Assembly: GCF_018860245.1 (NCBI RefSeq)
Contig: NZ_JAHKPD010000011.1
Coordinates: 62,001-126,000 of the forward strand
Source of the DNA: Pseudotamlana agarivorans
GTDB lineage: Bacteria; Bacteroidota; Bacteroidia; Flavobacteriales; Flavobacteriaceae
Length of the DNA: 64,000 nucleotides
Direction of reading: 5' to 3'
Made by a program: the position numbers and the translations under genes
Part shown: piece after piece, positions 32,573 to 42,031 of the stretch
How the letters are laid out: each line of letters starts with the position of its first letter
Position numbering within the stretch: the first letter of the stretch is position 1
Notes under the pieces: generated by a model
What the model saw: the letters and a program-made list of their open reading frames with translations, nothing else
Database searches by the model: none
Told to the model about the DNA's origin: nothing

Positions 32573-32606
32573 AAAGCCTTAACAAATTTTGTTGAGGCTT
32601 TTTTTT
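32573..32606 (+). terminator. Terminator of rho
   Basis: AAAGCCTTAACAAA pairs with TTTGTTGAGGCTTT, followed by a T-run, 22 bases after the stop. Confidence 0.85.
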
Positions 32607-32654
32607 ATGCATTAAAAGGTTGTCAAAATACACTAGGAAACCATTTTTATTTCA

Positions 32655-32683
32655 GACACAAATTACACTGATTTCCACAGATT
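32655..32683 (+). repeat. 29-base dispersed repeat, copy 1
   Basis: It contains ACTGATTTCCACAGATT and matches 58398-58426 at 27 of 29 positions. It lies in the 386-base gap between rho and the esterase gene. The rest of that gap holds only a duplicated TTCGCG string (near 32789-32805) and no frame. Confidence 0.7.
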
Positions 32684-32936
32684 GAATGCACATTTACTAA
32701 TTAACTTTAAGTAAAAATTGTAGTTTCTCGTTCACCTTTTAAAATCCTTTGACGTAGGTTAAATACGAAATAACTTTAGTACAACATTCTTCGCGCTAGT
32801 TCGCGTTTTTAACTCTGACTTCAATAAAAATAATCAACAGAACAATTATTCTTACCATAAGAATCTGCCTAAAAAGCATACAATTCAAGTTAAAATTAGT
32901 AATTTAATCGGTCGTAATACAGAAGCTCTACAATTC

Positions 32937-33629
32937 ATGAAATATAAATCGCTATTCTTAATATTAACTCTATTTTCTATTGGAAAAAGCTTTGCGCAAC
33001 TTCAGACATATACAATGGAAGCTAACACTCAAGAAAGCTACCAATACCTCTTATACACACCAACTGAAAAAAAAGAACAGTATCCATTAGTTGTTTCATT
33101 ACACGGTGGTGCTAACAGTGATAGCGATCTAAACATCGTAAAAAAACATGGGATTCCGAAACGTCTAAATGAAGGCAAGGATTTTCCTTTTTATGTTTTT
33201 GCGCCTTTAAATCCAAATAAAAAGGGCCTATGGAATGATCGTCAAATTCATCAAATGGTCATGAAATTAGCGGACTCTTTACCTATAGATAAAAAACGCA
33301 TTTATTTAACGGGGCTTAGTCGTGGTGGTGATGGCATTTGGCGTATGGCTGTAAACCATCCTAATACTTATGCTGCGATGCTTTCGGTTTGTGCAGCAGA
33401 CATTCCTATGATTTACATTAAATGGGCTAAAAACCTACCCGTATGGTTTTTTCATGGCGAAGAAGACGCTGTGGTTCCCGTTGAACAAACCAAAGAAGCT
33501 TATAAGACTCTAAAAAAGCTAAACTCTAAAACAAAACTCACCATCTACCCCGATGCTAAACATGACAGTTGGACGGAAACTTATAATAATGAAGCGGTTT
33601 ACTCTTGGTTATTGGAACAACATTTATAA
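32937..33629 (+). CDS. Secreted alpha/beta-hydrolase (esterase/PHB depolymerase-like)
   Basis: A 230-residue exported serine hydrolase with a signal peptide ending at KSFAQ. The oxyanion region is PLVVSLHGGANSD. The nucleophile elbow is LTGLSRGGDGIWRMAV (Ser about residue 125). The acid is in HGEEDAVVPVEQT and the histidine in PDAKHDSWTE. Family: dienelactone hydrolase/phospholipase/PHB depolymerase group. The substrate cannot be told. No T9SS signal is seen, so it is probably periplasmic. Confidence 0.85.
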   Translation: MKYKSLFLILTLFSIGKSFAQLQTYTMEANTQESYQYLLYTPTEKKEQYPLVVSLHGGANSDSDLNIVKKHGIPKRLNEGKDFPFYVFAPLNPNKKGLWNDRQIHQMVMKLADSLPIDKKRIYLTGLSRGGDGIWRMAVNHPNTYAAMLSVCAADIPMIYIKWAKNLPVWFFHGEEDAVVPVEQTKEAYKTLKKLNSKTKLTIYPDAKHDSWTETYNNEAVYSWLLEQHL

Positions 33630-33654
33630 CAAGTAACATTCGTTTATAGACGGC

Positions 33655-33686
33655 AAAAAGCCCCAACATCATATGTTAGAGCTTTT
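33655..33686 (-). terminator. Terminator of the 126-residue acidic protein gene
   Basis: AAAAGC…GCTTTT outer pairs with inner AACA/TGTT. Leftward it is followed by GGGGCTTTTTGCC. The stem is imperfect. Confidence 0.6.
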
Positions 33687-33714
33687 AACATTTTATATAA
33701 CCTTCAGGCTTGAA

Positions 33715-34095
33715 TTAGTAAGCTAATAAAAGTTCTTTATATGCTTTTAAATCAGCAATATTTGTTTTGTTCTTAAGATTTCTAGTTAAAGAAATAACAT
33801 ACTTAAGACTTTCAATAGGATCTACCTCTGCAGCTTCCTCTGCTTCTACAACTTCTTCTCCTTCTTCTGTAAACAACTCATCATCATCTTCAGGCATTGG
33901 GATTAAGAAAGTCTCATTTTCTTCAATGTGTTCGTAAGTATATCTAAGAACCTTTACAACTAATGGGGCCTGCTCTTCTATCGCATATGCTCTTAATTCT
34001 TTAATATCGCTTATTAACGCATCGGTATTGATTCCTGTATTATCAAGATCTTCAAGAATCTTATCAATTAATTTGATTGCTTTTGTATTTTCCAA
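33715..34095 (-). CDS. Conserved acidic protein of unknown function
   Basis: A 126-residue soluble, mainly helical protein. An acidic run (EDDDELFTEEGEEVVEAEEA) at residues about 72-92 separates an N-terminal helical part from a C-terminal one (ESLKYVISLTRNLKNKTNIADLKAYKELLLAY). I do not recognise a named family, but it looks like a conserved flavobacterial hypothetical. The start is TTG; no ATG lies upstream in frame. A leftward -7 element TAAATTTG at 34134-34141 would start the RNA about 30 bases before it. Confidence 0.7.
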   Translation of the reverse strand: MENTKAIKLIDKILEDLDNTGINTDALISDIKELRAYAIEEQAPLVVKVLRYTYEHIEENETFLIPMPEDDDELFTEEGEEVVEAEEAAEVDPIESLKYVISLTRNLKNKTNIADLKAYKELLLAY

Positions 34096-34224
34096 AGAGG
34101 TAATATTATGTGAGTTATTAACTTTTACAGTTGCAAATTTATAGTATTAAAACAAAACATGCTTACTTTTATATGCTTTTTTTACAACGACATTGCTGTG
34201 AAATTATCCTAAATTATAAGGCAT

Positions 34225-34255
34225 AAAAAAAGCTTCTCATTTCTGAGAAGCTTTT
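34225..34255 (-). terminator. Terminator of rpsT
   Basis: A 12-bp stem AAAAGCTTCTCA/TGAGAAGCTTTT with a T-run in leftward sense, 34 bases after the rpsT stop. Confidence 0.85.
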
Positions 34256-34288
34256 AAATATTTTAAAATCTTAAGTCGAAGTTACTAA

Positions 34289-34540
34289 TTAAAGTGCTGC
34301 AACATGTTTCGCTAAACCAGATTTAAGGTTAGCAGCTTTGTTAGCATGAATAACGTTTTTCTTAGCTAATTTATCTAACATAGAAACTACAGAAGGATAT
34401 AAAGACTCAGCTTCTTTCTTATCTGTTAACTCACGTAATTTTTTAATTGCATTACGAGTAGTTTTGTGTTTATACTTGTTAGTTAAACGCTTAGCTTCGT
34501 TGCTTCTTATTCTTTTTAATGCTGACTTATGATTTGCCAT
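34289..34540 (-). CDS. rpsT: 30S ribosomal protein S20
   Basis: An 83-residue helical basic protein that binds 16S r[30 protein letters not shown] is the family N-terminus, and [18 protein letters not shown] the C-terminal helix. It is encoded 24 bases downstream of tRNA-Glu in the same direction, so they probably share a primary transcript. Confidence 0.96.
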   Translation of the reverse strand: MANHKSALKRIRSNEAKRLTNKYKHKTTRNAIKKLRELTDKKEAESLYPSVVSMLDKLAKKNVIHANKAANLKSGLAKHVAAL

Positions 34541-34564
34541 TTTTTTCTTCTTATTAAAATATTG

Positions 34565-34636
34565 TAGCCCGTAGGGGAATCGAACCCCTCTTACCAGGAT
34601 GAAAACCTGGCGTCCTAGCCGATAGACGAACGGGCC
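34565..34636 (-). tRNA. tRNA-Glu (anticodon TTC)
   Basis: A 72-base cloverleaf: acceptor GGCCCGT with ACGGGCT, D-arm TCTATCGGCTAGGA, anticodon stem CCAGG/CCTGG with loop TTTTCAT (anticodon TTC), T-arm GAGGGGTTCGATTCCCCT, discriminator A. The CCA end is not encoded. The acceptor's first pair is a G-T wobble. Confidence 0.96.
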
Positions 34637-34656
34637 ATTTGTTTTTTTTGAGAGTG

Positions 34657-34686
34657 CAAAGATAAATTTAATTTACAAATCTGCAA
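34657..34686 (-). promoter_or_regulatory. Promoter of tRNA-Glu/rpsT
   Basis: Read leftward: TTG (34684-34686), 19 bases, TATCTTTG (34657-34664). This matches the Bacteroidota -33/-7 consensus fully, 20 bases before the tRNA 5' end. Confidence 0.75.
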
Positions 34687-34835
34687 CTTAAATTTTAATT
34701 TTTTTTCACTCAATCTTTTCAAATAACTTGCAATGTTTTCCATTGCGGGTGCAAATTTACAACTTATTTTCACTTTTACAAGCGCTAAATAACTTTTTTT
34801 TTAAAAAAATCACTCAGCACTTGTTTTATTACTGA

Positions 34836-36314
34836 TTAGTAGGCTTTTGCGAATAAAACACGCCGCTCAGAAGGCTTTCCTGAATACACACAAACACCTG
34901 GTTCTAACTTACCTTCTAATGGCACACATCTAATTGTGGCCTTTGTAATCTCCTTGATTTTATCTTCAGTTTCTGTTGTTCCATCCCAATGTGCCGAAAT
35001 AAATCCTGTTTTATTTTCTAAAACGTCTTTAAAATCTTCAAAAGAGTCAACTTCAGTAATGTGACTGTCTCTAAAGTTTAAAGCTTTATTAAATAAGGTA
35101 TCCTGTATCTCCTTTAATAACCCTTCTATGGTTTCGGTTAGATTATTGAGATCAACAACTTGTTTACTTAACGTATCACGTCGTGCAAGTTCTACTGTTC
35201 CATTAGCTAAATCTTTTGGTCCAATAGCAATGCGCAATGGCACACCTTGCAACTCATGTTGCGCAAACTTGGCTCCTGGTCTGTGTGTATCACGATTATC
35301 AAATTTTACAGTAATGTGCTTGGCGCGCAAATCTGTTAAAATACTATTGGCGACTTCCGTAATATTATTTAAATCTTCTTCAGTCTTATATATAGGAACA
35401 ATAACAACTTGGTTTGGGGCTAAACTTGGTGGTAATACTAATCCTTGATCATCACTATGGGTCATAATCAAGGCGCCCATCAATCGTGTAGACACCCCCC
35501 AAGAGGTTGCCCAAACGTGATCTTGTTTTCCTTCTTTATTGGCAAACTTCACATCGAATGCTTTGGCGAAATTCTGACCTAAAAAATGTGAGGTTCCCGC
35601 CTGTAATGCTTTTCCATCTTGCATTAATGCCTCGATACAATATGTTTCATCGGCTCCAGCAAATCGCTCGCTCTCAGTTTTTAATCCTTGTACAACAGGA
35701 ATGGCCATAAATTTTTCAGCAAACGTAGCATATACATTATTCATTAATGCTGCTTCATCTAAAGCCTCTTTTTTAGTTGCATGAGCGGTATGACCTTCTT
35801 GCCATAAAAACTCTGCTGTTCTTAAAAACAAACGTGTACGCATTTCCCAACGTACCACATTCGCCCATTGGTTTATTAATAAAGGTAAGTCTCTATACGA
35901 TTGCACCCAGCCTCTAAAAGTATTCCAAATAATGGCTTCACTTGTAGGTCTTACTACCAACTCCTCCTCTAACTTCGCCTCTGGATCTACGCGCAACTTC
36001 CCAGGTTTATCTGGGTCGTTTTGTAACCTATAATGTGTAACAACAGCACATTCTTTAGCAAAACCTTCTGCATTTTTCTCTTCTGCTTCAAATAAGCTTT
36101 TAGGTACGAATAAAGGAAAATAAGCATTTTGGTGCCCCGTTTCTTTAAACATTCGATCTAACTCTGCTTGCATCTTCTCCCAAATAGCATAACCATAAGG
36201 TTTAATAACCATACACCCTCTAACAGCTGAATTTTCAGCTAGGTCTGCTTTGACAACCAATTCGTTATACCATTTCGAATAATCTTCTGCTCTACTAGTA
36301 AGTTTTTTGCCCAT
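34836..36314 (-). CDS. proS: Prolyl-tRNA synthetase
   Basis: A 492-residue class II synthetase of the short (archaeal/eukaryotic-like) type. Motif 2 region is [26 protein letters not shown], and the Pro/ATP site strings are [10 protein letters not shown] and [13 protein letters not shown]. Motif 3 is [27 protein letters not shown]. It lacks the editing insert of E. coli ProS. The start is ATG 36314 ([16 protein letters not shown]); the 19 extra upstream codons are in the promoter region. It is divergent from the lipoprotein/FadL pair. Confidence 0.96.
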   Translation of the reverse strand: MGKKLTSRAEDYSKWYNELVVKADLAENSAVRGCMVIKPYGYAIWEKMQAELDRMFKETGHQNAYFPLFVPKSLFEAEEKNAEGFAKECAVVTHYRLQNDPDKPGKLRVDPEAKLEEELVVRPTSEAIIWNTFRGWVQSYRDLPLLINQWANVVRWEMRTRLFLRTAEFLWQEGHTAHATKKEALDEAALMNNVYATFAEKFMAIPVVQGLKTESERFAGADETYCIEALMQDGKALQAGTSHFLGQNFAKAFDVKFANKEGKQDHVWATSWGVSTRLMGALIMTHSDDQGLVLPPSLAPNQVVIVPIYKTEEDLNNITEVANSILTDLRAKHITVKFDNRDTHRPGAKFAQHELQGVPLRIAIGPKDLANGTVELARRDTLSKQVVDLNNLTETIEGLLKEIQDTLFNKALNFRDSHITEVDSFEDFKDVLENKTGFISAHWDGTTETEDKIKEITKATIRCVPLEGKLEPGVCVYSGKPSERRVLFAKAY

Positions 36315-36414
36315 AACGTTTTTTTGGCACAAATGTTGCACCTCTGTTAAATATAAAAAATAGTTCAGCAAAACTAACTATTTTTGTTATGTTCAACAAT
36401 TAAAATAAACAGAT

Positions 36415-37497
36415 ATGCAATTAATTAAATCCTTACAAAGAAAAGCACCATTAGCAAGCTTGCTGGGGTTACTCTTAGTATTCACTTCTTGTGGTTCATA
36501 TGAATATGTTGGCGCAGGAAATGATGGTATTTATGGAGGATCTGTTCCACAAACACAACAACAGCACAAGGAAGCGCCTAACGATAACAATTATTACACG
36601 AATTATTTTAAAACAAAATCTATAGAATCTGAAAATTTCGGTGAAGATCCAACCATTTTCACTGATATTGACGCGTATGAAAATTCAGCTTATGTGGAAA
36701 ATGATTCTTTAGTTGATAATTATGTAGGCTACGCTGGCTGGGGGCAAAACAACAGCAATGTAACCATTAACTACATTGATAACGGATGGAATAACTGGGG
36801 CACTGGATGGGGCATTGGTTTTAATTACGGATGGGGTTATGGCGGCTGGGGCTACCCTTCATACGGTTGGGGGTATCCTGGCTATGGCTGGGGCTACCCA
36901 GGGTATGGTTGGGGTTACCCAGGATATGGATGGGGCTACCCTCCATATTACGGCGGCGGTTACTACAATAGGTACAACAGATATAATTCTTATAGTGCCA
37001 CACGAAGAGGAGGCTATTACGGTAACAATTATGCTAGCACCAGAAGAAGTAATTACACCAGAAATAATATAAATGCTTCAAATAATACCAGACGAAGTTC
37101 TGCAAACACAAACAGAGGAACAACATCTAAGTATAATACCACTAGAAGAACGAGTACAAGCACTAGAAATTCGCAAGGAACAACGACTAGACGTAGTTAT
37201 ACAACAAATAGAAACCCGTCTCAAACTGGAGTGACAAGAAAATCTACTACAGTTACACGAACGCCTTCAAACAACTCAACAAAAAGATCGTCAACATCAA
37301 CTTCAAGAAGAAGCTCTAGTACGGTTTATAAACAACCTACAAGTAGATCAAGCTCTAACAGCAACTACAATAACAACAGATCTTCTTCAAGAAACTCAAG
37401 CTACACTCCTAGTTCAAGTTCTAGGTCTAGCGGATCTACAATGAGATCATCAGGAAGTAGCAGCAGAAGTTCTTCCAGAGGAGGAGGAAGACGCTAA
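36415..37497 (+). CDS. Low-complexity repetitive lipoprotein
   Basis: A 360-residue exported lipoprotein: signal peptide, lipobox FTSC (Cys about residue 26). A charged region comes next. A Gly/Tyr/Trp/Pro block of YGWGYPG-type heptads follows at about residues 135-180 (at least five tandem units). The tail is Ser/Thr/Arg/Asn-rich from residue 195 to the end, finishing RSSSRGGGRR. No enzyme domain is seen. It may be a surface adhesive or a flexible anchor. It lies divergent from proS and 88 bases before the FadL-like gene. Confidence 0.8.
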   Translation: MQLIKSLQRKAPLASLLGLLLVFTSCGSYEYVGAGNDGIYGGSVPQTQQQHKEAPNDNNYYTNYFKTKSIESENFGEDPTIFTDIDAYENSAYVENDSLVDNYVGYAGWGQNNSNVTINYIDNGWNNWGTGWGIGFNYGWGYGGWGYPSYGWGYPGYGWGYPGYGWGYPGYGWGYPPYYGGGYYNRYNRYNSYSATRRGGYYGNNYASTRRSNYTRNNINASNNTRRSSANTNRGTTSKYNTTRRTSTSTRNSQGTTTRRSYTTNRNPSQTGVTRKSTTVTRTPSNNSTKRSSTSTSRRSSSTVYKQPTSRSSSNSNYNNNRSSSRNSSYTPSSSSRSSGSTMRSSGSSSRSSSRGGGRR

Positions 37498-37514
37498 TAT
37501 CAAAAACAAAACCT

Positions 37515-37552
37515 AACCAAATAAATTGATTTTCATCTCAGTTTATTTGGTT
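37515..37552 (+). terminator. Hairpin between the lipoprotein and FadL-like genes
   Basis: Perfect 11-base arms AACCAAATAAA and TTTATTTGGTT around a 16-base loop, with only a short T stretch after. It could be an attenuator or stabiliser. Confidence 0.5.
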
Positions 37553-37585
37553 ATTTCATCTCCTAAAACGATTAAAAAATTATAC

Positions 37586-39160
37586 ATGAAAAAGTTTAAT
37601 TTACTATTCATAAGCGTACTTTCATTATCTACCGTTTATGCGCAAGACATCACAGATGCTTTAAGGTATTCACAAAATGAAATTCAAGGAACAGCCCGAT
37701 TTAGAGCCATGAGTGGTGCTTTTGGTGCTCTAGGTGGCGATTTAAGTGCTGTTAGTTTAAATCCTGCCGGTTCTGTAGTTTTTAGTAACAGCCATGTTAC
37801 TATTACGGGATCTAACAGTTATACAAAAAACGAAACAAACTATTTCAATAACATGACCAGTACGAATGAATCCTGTTTCGGAATTAACCAAGGTGGTGCT
37901 GCTTTTGTATTTGTTAATAGAAATAGTAGTTCACCTTGGACAAAATTTGCTATGTCACTTAATTATGAGCGCACAAATAATTTTAATGACTTCTGGCAAG
38001 CAAGAGGCACGAACACAAACAGTGTCGATTTTGTAGATAATAACAACAACTTTTTAGCACCAGTAAATTCAATTGCTGGAAACTTTCATCAATTTGCTCA
38101 AGGCCAAAGACTTGCCGATATATCAGCATTACCTAACGAATCGATAGACCGCGCATATCGCGCCATCGGAAATCAATTTGGCTATGGAAATCAACAAGCA
38201 TTTTTAGGCTATGAATCTTATATATTAGATCCTGAATTTGATGACGATGATAACAAAACTTACTTTTCTAATGTTGCTGCTGGAAACTTTGATCACAAAT
38301 ACACCTATTTAGCAACAGGTTATAACGGAAAAATGAGTTTTAATTTTGCCACACAATTTGAAGACAAGTTTTCTTTAGGTATAAATCTAAACTCACATTT
38401 TATTAATTACGAACGTTCTACTGTATTAATTGAAGATAACAACAATACAGGGTCAACTGTTACACATATTGATTTCGAAAACAACTTATTAACTACTGGT
38501 GCTGGGTTTTCTTTTCAATTGGGTGGTATTTTTAACCTTACTCCAGAATTAAGAGCAGGAGTCGTTTACGATTCGCCAACATGGTATTCTATAGATGAAG
38601 AAACCACACAATACGTAAAAACAATTAGAGATGAATCTGGAACTACAAGATCACAAACTATAGCGCCCAACATAGTCAATGTTTACCCAAGATATCAATT
38701 ACAAACTCCAGGAAAAATAACAGGAAGTTTAGCCTACATTATTGCTAAACGTGGTATTATCAGTTTCGATTATTCAAATCAAAATTTTAGCAATACAGAG
38801 TTCAAACCAACACACGACCCGGAACTTTCCAATCAAAACGCCTTAATGAGCAACGTACTAACTCACGTTTCTACCTATCGCGTTGGTGCAGAATACAGAG
38901 TCATCAACCAATTAAGCTTACGTGGTGGTTACCGTTATGAAGATAGTCCGTATAAAAATGGAGACATTATGAGTGAGCTACAAGGCTTCTCTGCAGGTAT
39001 TGGATATACTTTCGGAAACACGAAGATTGATTTAACTTACGACCAGGCTTCAAGATCATACCAAAATAACCTATACAACCTTAACGGAGGTGGTTCGCCT
39101 TTTGCTTCAATCGACAGAAAAAATCAAAACATTACATTATCCTTAGGCTTCAGCATTTAA
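37586..39160 (+). CDS. OmpP1/FadL/TodX-family outer-membrane transporter
   Basis: A 524-residue outer-membrane barrel for hydrophobic substrates such as long-chain fatty acids. The signal peptide ends at TVYAQ. The FadL-type N-terminal hatch follows (DALRYSQNEIQGTARFRAMSGAFGALGGDLSAVSLNPAGSVVF). Barrel strands end in NITLSLGFSI with a terminal hydrophobic residue. It is often misnamed hemin receptor. Start ATG 37586, 20 codons inside the longest frame, because the signal peptide begins there (MKKFNLLF). It may import substrates for the fad operon at 21648-27801. Confidence 0.9.
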   Translation: MKKFNLLFISVLSLSTVYAQDITDALRYSQNEIQGTARFRAMSGAFGALGGDLSAVSLNPAGSVVFSNSHVTITGSNSYTKNETNYFNNMTSTNESCFGINQGGAAFVFVNRNSSSPWTKFAMSLNYERTNNFNDFWQARGTNTNSVDFVDNNNNFLAPVNSIAGNFHQFAQGQRLADISALPNESIDRAYRAIGNQFGYGNQQAFLGYESYILDPEFDDDDNKTYFSNVAAGNFDHKYTYLATGYNGKMSFNFATQFEDKFSLGINLNSHFINYERSTVLIEDNNNTGSTVTHIDFENNLLTTGAGFSFQLGGIFNLTPELRAGVVYDSPTWYSIDEETTQYVKTIRDESGTTRSQTIAPNIVNVYPRYQLQTPGKITGSLAYIIAKRGIISFDYSNQNFSNTEFKPTHDPELSNQNALMSNVLTHVSTYRVGAEYRVINQLSLRGGYRYEDSPYKNGDIMSELQGFSAGIGYTFGNTKIDLTYDQASRSYQNNLYNLNGGGSPFASIDRKNQNITLSLGFSI

Positions 39161-39275
39161 ACTTTTCATCTGGAGATATTAAATAAAAGGTAAGCTGTAA
39201 TGAATGGAATCATTTTCAGACTAAAACAAAAAATTAATAATTTAGCAACACCAAGCATAACAAAACGGAATTGCT

Positions 39276-39283
39276 TATCTTTG
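39276..39283 (+). promoter_or_regulatory. -7 element upstream of folE
   Basis: TATCTTTG fits TAnnTTTG fully. It implies a leader of about 105 bases before the folE ATG at 39397. No clear TTG at -33. Confidence 0.5.
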
Positions 39284-39396
39284 CAAACTAATTTTTGAAA
39301 TATTAATCATACTTCATTTATTTGTAAAACTCTTATTAACAAAGAACTAGCAAATAATGACTTTTATGATTGTTGAAAAACAATAGATTTTAACAG

Positions 39397-40074
39397 ATGA
39401 AATTTGATAGTAATTTAGACGATTTTGACGCTTTAGGAGAAGAACACATTGGTACTTCTGAAAATACACCATTGCGAAATGATGCTTTTAAACTGTCTAA
39501 TGACGAAAAAATAGACATTATTAAAGACGATGTTCGTCACATCATGGAAACCTTAGGTTTAGATTTAACTGACGATAGTTTAAGCGGAACACCTAATCGT
39601 GTGGCTAAAATGTTTGTTAAAGAAATTTTTGGCGGATTAGATCCTAGCAAAAAACCTAGCGCTTCTACTTTCGACAATAAATACAAGTATGGCGAAATGC
39701 TTGTTGAAAAAAACATTACCGTTTATTCAACTTGCGAACACCATTTACTACCAATTGTTGGTCGCGCTCACATTGCCTATATCGCTAATGGTAGTGTTGT
39801 TGGTTTATCTAAAATGAATCGTATTGTAGATTATTATGCAAAACGTCCGCAAGTTCAAGAACGTTTAACTATTCAAGTTGTTAGAGAACTTCAAGAGGTT
39901 TTAGGCACTAAAGATGTAGCATGTGTTATCGATGCGAAACACCTTTGTGTAAATTCAAGAGGTATTAGAGATATAGAAAGTAGCACTGTAACTTCAGAGT
40001 TTGGAGGGAAATTTAAAGACATGGCAACACGTCGCGAATTCCTTGATTACATAAAGCTAGATACTCAGTTTTAA
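39397..40074 (+). CDS. folE: GTP cyclohydrolase I
   Basis: A 225-residue enzyme for the first step of tetrahydrofolate synthesis. Zinc and substrate motifs are visible: VYSTCEHHLLPIVGRAHIAYI, VGLSKMNRIVDYYAKRPQVQERLT, CVIDAKHLCVNSRGIRD. The first 35 residues are a variable acidic tail. It is 61 bases upstream of cysS in the same direction, so they are possibly co-transcribed. Confidence 0.95.
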   Translation: MKFDSNLDDFDALGEEHIGTSENTPLRNDAFKLSNDEKIDIIKDDVRHIMETLGLDLTDDSLSGTPNRVAKMFVKEIFGGLDPSKKPSASTFDNKYKYGEMLVEKNITVYSTCEHHLLPIVGRAHIAYIANGSVVGLSKMNRIVDYYAKRPQVQERLTIQVVRELQEVLGTKDVACVIDAKHLCVNSRGIRDIESSTVTSEFGGKFKDMATRREFLDYIKLDTQF

Positions 40075-40135
40075 TTCATTTTGTAATTTACTTTATTAAG
40101 TCATAATTGACTACACCACATACGCCTAAACCACT

Positions 40136-41617
40136 ATGCAACTTTATAAAGACAACCCTATCAAAATTTATAATTCCCTAACTGGAAAAAAGGAAACTTT
40201 TAAACCTATAAACGAAGGCCATATAGGTATGTACGTTTGTGGGCCTACAGTTTACAGTAATGTTCATTTAGGAAATGTGCGGACTTTTATGTCTTTTGAT
40301 ATGGTTTTTCGTTATTTAAAGCATTTAGGTTTTAAAGTACGCTATGTTAGAAACATCACTGATGCCGGACATTTAGAAAATGATGCTGATGCTGGTGAAG
40401 ATAAAATCACCAAAAAAGCACGTTTAGAACAAATTGAACCTATGGAAGTTGTGCAGCGTTATACTGTAGATTTTCATAATATTCTAAACACGTTTAACTT
40501 CTTACCACCTAGTATAGAACCTACCGCTACAGGGCATATCATTGAACAAATTGAGTTAATAAAAAACATCATTGATAATGGTTTTGCCTACGAAGTAAAT
40601 GGCTCTGTTTATTTTGATGTTCATAAGTTCAATGAAACAAATGAATACGGTAAATTAAGCAAGCGTAAACTTGACGATTTAATTCATAATACGCGTACGC
40701 TTGACGGGCAAAGTGACAAGAAAAACCCGCAAGATTTCGCCCTTTGGAAAAAAGCCGAACCACAGCATATTATGCGGTGGCCTTCACCTTGGAGCGATGG
40801 TTTCCCAGGTTGGCATTTAGAGTGTACAGCCATGAGTACAAAATATTTGGGTGAACAATTTGATATTCACGGTGGTGGCATGGATTTAAAATTTCCCCAT
40901 CACGAATGTGAAATTGCCCAAAATGAGGCGGCCATTGGAAAATCACCAGTAAACTACTGGATGCACGCAAACATGCTGGAACTTAACGGACAACGCATGT
41001 CTAAATCTACTGGAAACACAGTGAATCCAGATGAACTACTTTCTGGAGACAATACTTTTTTCAGTAAGGCATATGCACCAAGCGTGATTCGTTTCTTTAT
41101 AGCACAATCATCTTACCGTAGTGTATTAGATTTAACTGATGACGGTCTATTAGCCAGTGAAAAAGGCTTCAATAGACTTATGGAAGCTATGAATCTATTA
41201 AACAGCTTACAAGCTTCAAAAACGTCTTCTATTGATGTTTCAGCATGGAAACAGAAATGTTACGATGCGATGAATGACGATTTCAATTCACCAATTTTAA
41301 TCGCTCATTTATTTGAAGCTGCTAAATACATCAATCAAATAAAAGAAGGTGTAGAAACACTAACTACTGAAGACTTAAACCTACTTAAAAACACGCTAAA
41401 CAGTTTTGTTTTTGATATTTTAGGTTTAGAAAACACAGCAAACAGCAATTCTGGAACTGATAAATTATCAGGCGCTGTTGATGTTTTAATCAAACTGAGA
41501 CAAGAAGCTAGAGCGAACAAAGATTTTGCTTTATCTGATAAAATTCGTGATGAATTAGCTGAAGTTGGTATTCAACTGAAAGACGGCAAAGACGGTACGA
41601 CGTTTAGCGTCAACTAA
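40136..41617 (+). CDS. cysS: Cysteinyl-tRNA synthetase
   Basis: A 493-residue class I synthetase. Family marks are [23 protein letters not shown] (HIGH-like, zinc Cys), [37 protein letters not shown] (further zinc ligands) and MSKSTGN (KMSKS motif). Its stop is followed after 33 bases by yidD. Confidence 0.97.
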   Translation: MQLYKDNPIKIYNSLTGKKETFKPINEGHIGMYVCGPTVYSNVHLGNVRTFMSFDMVFRYLKHLGFKVRYVRNITDAGHLENDADAGEDKITKKARLEQIEPMEVVQRYTVDFHNILNTFNFLPPSIEPTATGHIIEQIELIKNIIDNGFAYEVNGSVYFDVHKFNETNEYGKLSKRKLDDLIHNTRTLDGQSDKKNPQDFALWKKAEPQHIMRWPSPWSDGFPGWHLECTAMSTKYLGEQFDIHGGGMDLKFPHHECEIAQNEAAIGKSPVNYWMHANMLELNGQRMSKSTGNTVNPDELLSGDNTFFSKAYAPSVIRFFIAQSSYRSVLDLTDDGLLASEKGFNRLMEAMNLLNSLQASKTSSIDVSAWKQKCYDAMNDDFNSPILIAHLFEAAKYINQIKEGVETLTTEDLNLLKNTLNSFVFDILGLENTANSNSGTDKLSGAVDVLIKLRQEARANKDFALSDKIRDELAEVGIQLKDGKDGTTFSVN

Positions 41618-41650
41618 ATCCACTACAAGCGCGAGTGCTTTTAGCTATTT

Positions 41651-41872
41651 ATGAAAAAACTACGCATTGCACCTTTTTTGTTTTTGATAAAAGTGTATCA
41701 AACATTTATATCACCATTAACGCCTGCAACGTGTAGATACCAACCCACTTGTTCACATTATGCCAAAGAAGCCTTAACCAAACACGGTTTCCGAAAAGGC
41801 GGATGGCTCGCAATAAAACGTATTTTTAGCTGTCATCCATGGGGAGGTTCGGGATATGATCCGGTTCCTTGA
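41651..41872 (+). CDS. yidD: Membrane protein insertion efficiency factor
   Basis: A 73-residue protein that in other bacteria assists YidC-dependent insertion. Conserved parts are [27 protein letters not shown] (the Cys pair) and [13 protein letters not shown] at the end. An N-terminal amphipathic helix would hold it at the membrane. Confidence 0.93.
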   Translation: MKKLRIAPFLFLIKVYQTFISPLTPATCRYQPTCSHYAKEALTKHGFRKGGWLAIKRIFSCHPWGGSGYDPVP

Positions 41873-41912
41873 GTTTTGTTGATTTGTTTATTCGTTTATT
41901 CGTTTAACCGCA

Positions 41913-41949
41913 AAGTGTAAAAATTTGATTTCATCAAATTTTTACACTT
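41913..41949. terminator. Perfect 17-bp hairpin between yidD and pepD
   Basis: Arms 41913-41929 (AAGTGTAAAAATTTGAT) and 41933-41949 pair over 17 bases with a TTC loop. It lies between convergent genes and could stop both transcripts, though a T-run is missing because the octamer repeats start inside its right arm. Confidence 0.6.
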
Positions 41950-42019
41950 AACTACTTAACTACTTAACTACTTAACTACTTAACTACTTAACTACTTAAC
42001 TCCCTAACTCCTTAACTCC
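41948..42019. repeat. Octamer tandem repeat (TTAACTAC)n
   Basis: Six perfect TTAACTAC units (41948-41995) are followed by three variant units (TTAACTCC, CTAACTCC, TTAACTCC), ending 13 bases before the pepD stop codon. This is a simple-sequence tract likely to vary in copy number. Confidence 0.85.
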
Positions 42020-42031
42020 TTAAAAGACAAA

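Noticed and set aside
36776-37072. 98-codon frame within the YGWGYPG lipoprotein gene
   Set aside because: A frame-shifted reading of the same tandem repeat (Gly/Val/Met-rich). It has no start signal and runs within the better-supported lipoprotein.
41948-42019. Tandem octamers considered as a CRISPR-like array
   Set aside because: Units are contiguous with no spacers, the unit is only 8 bases, and no cas genes are present.
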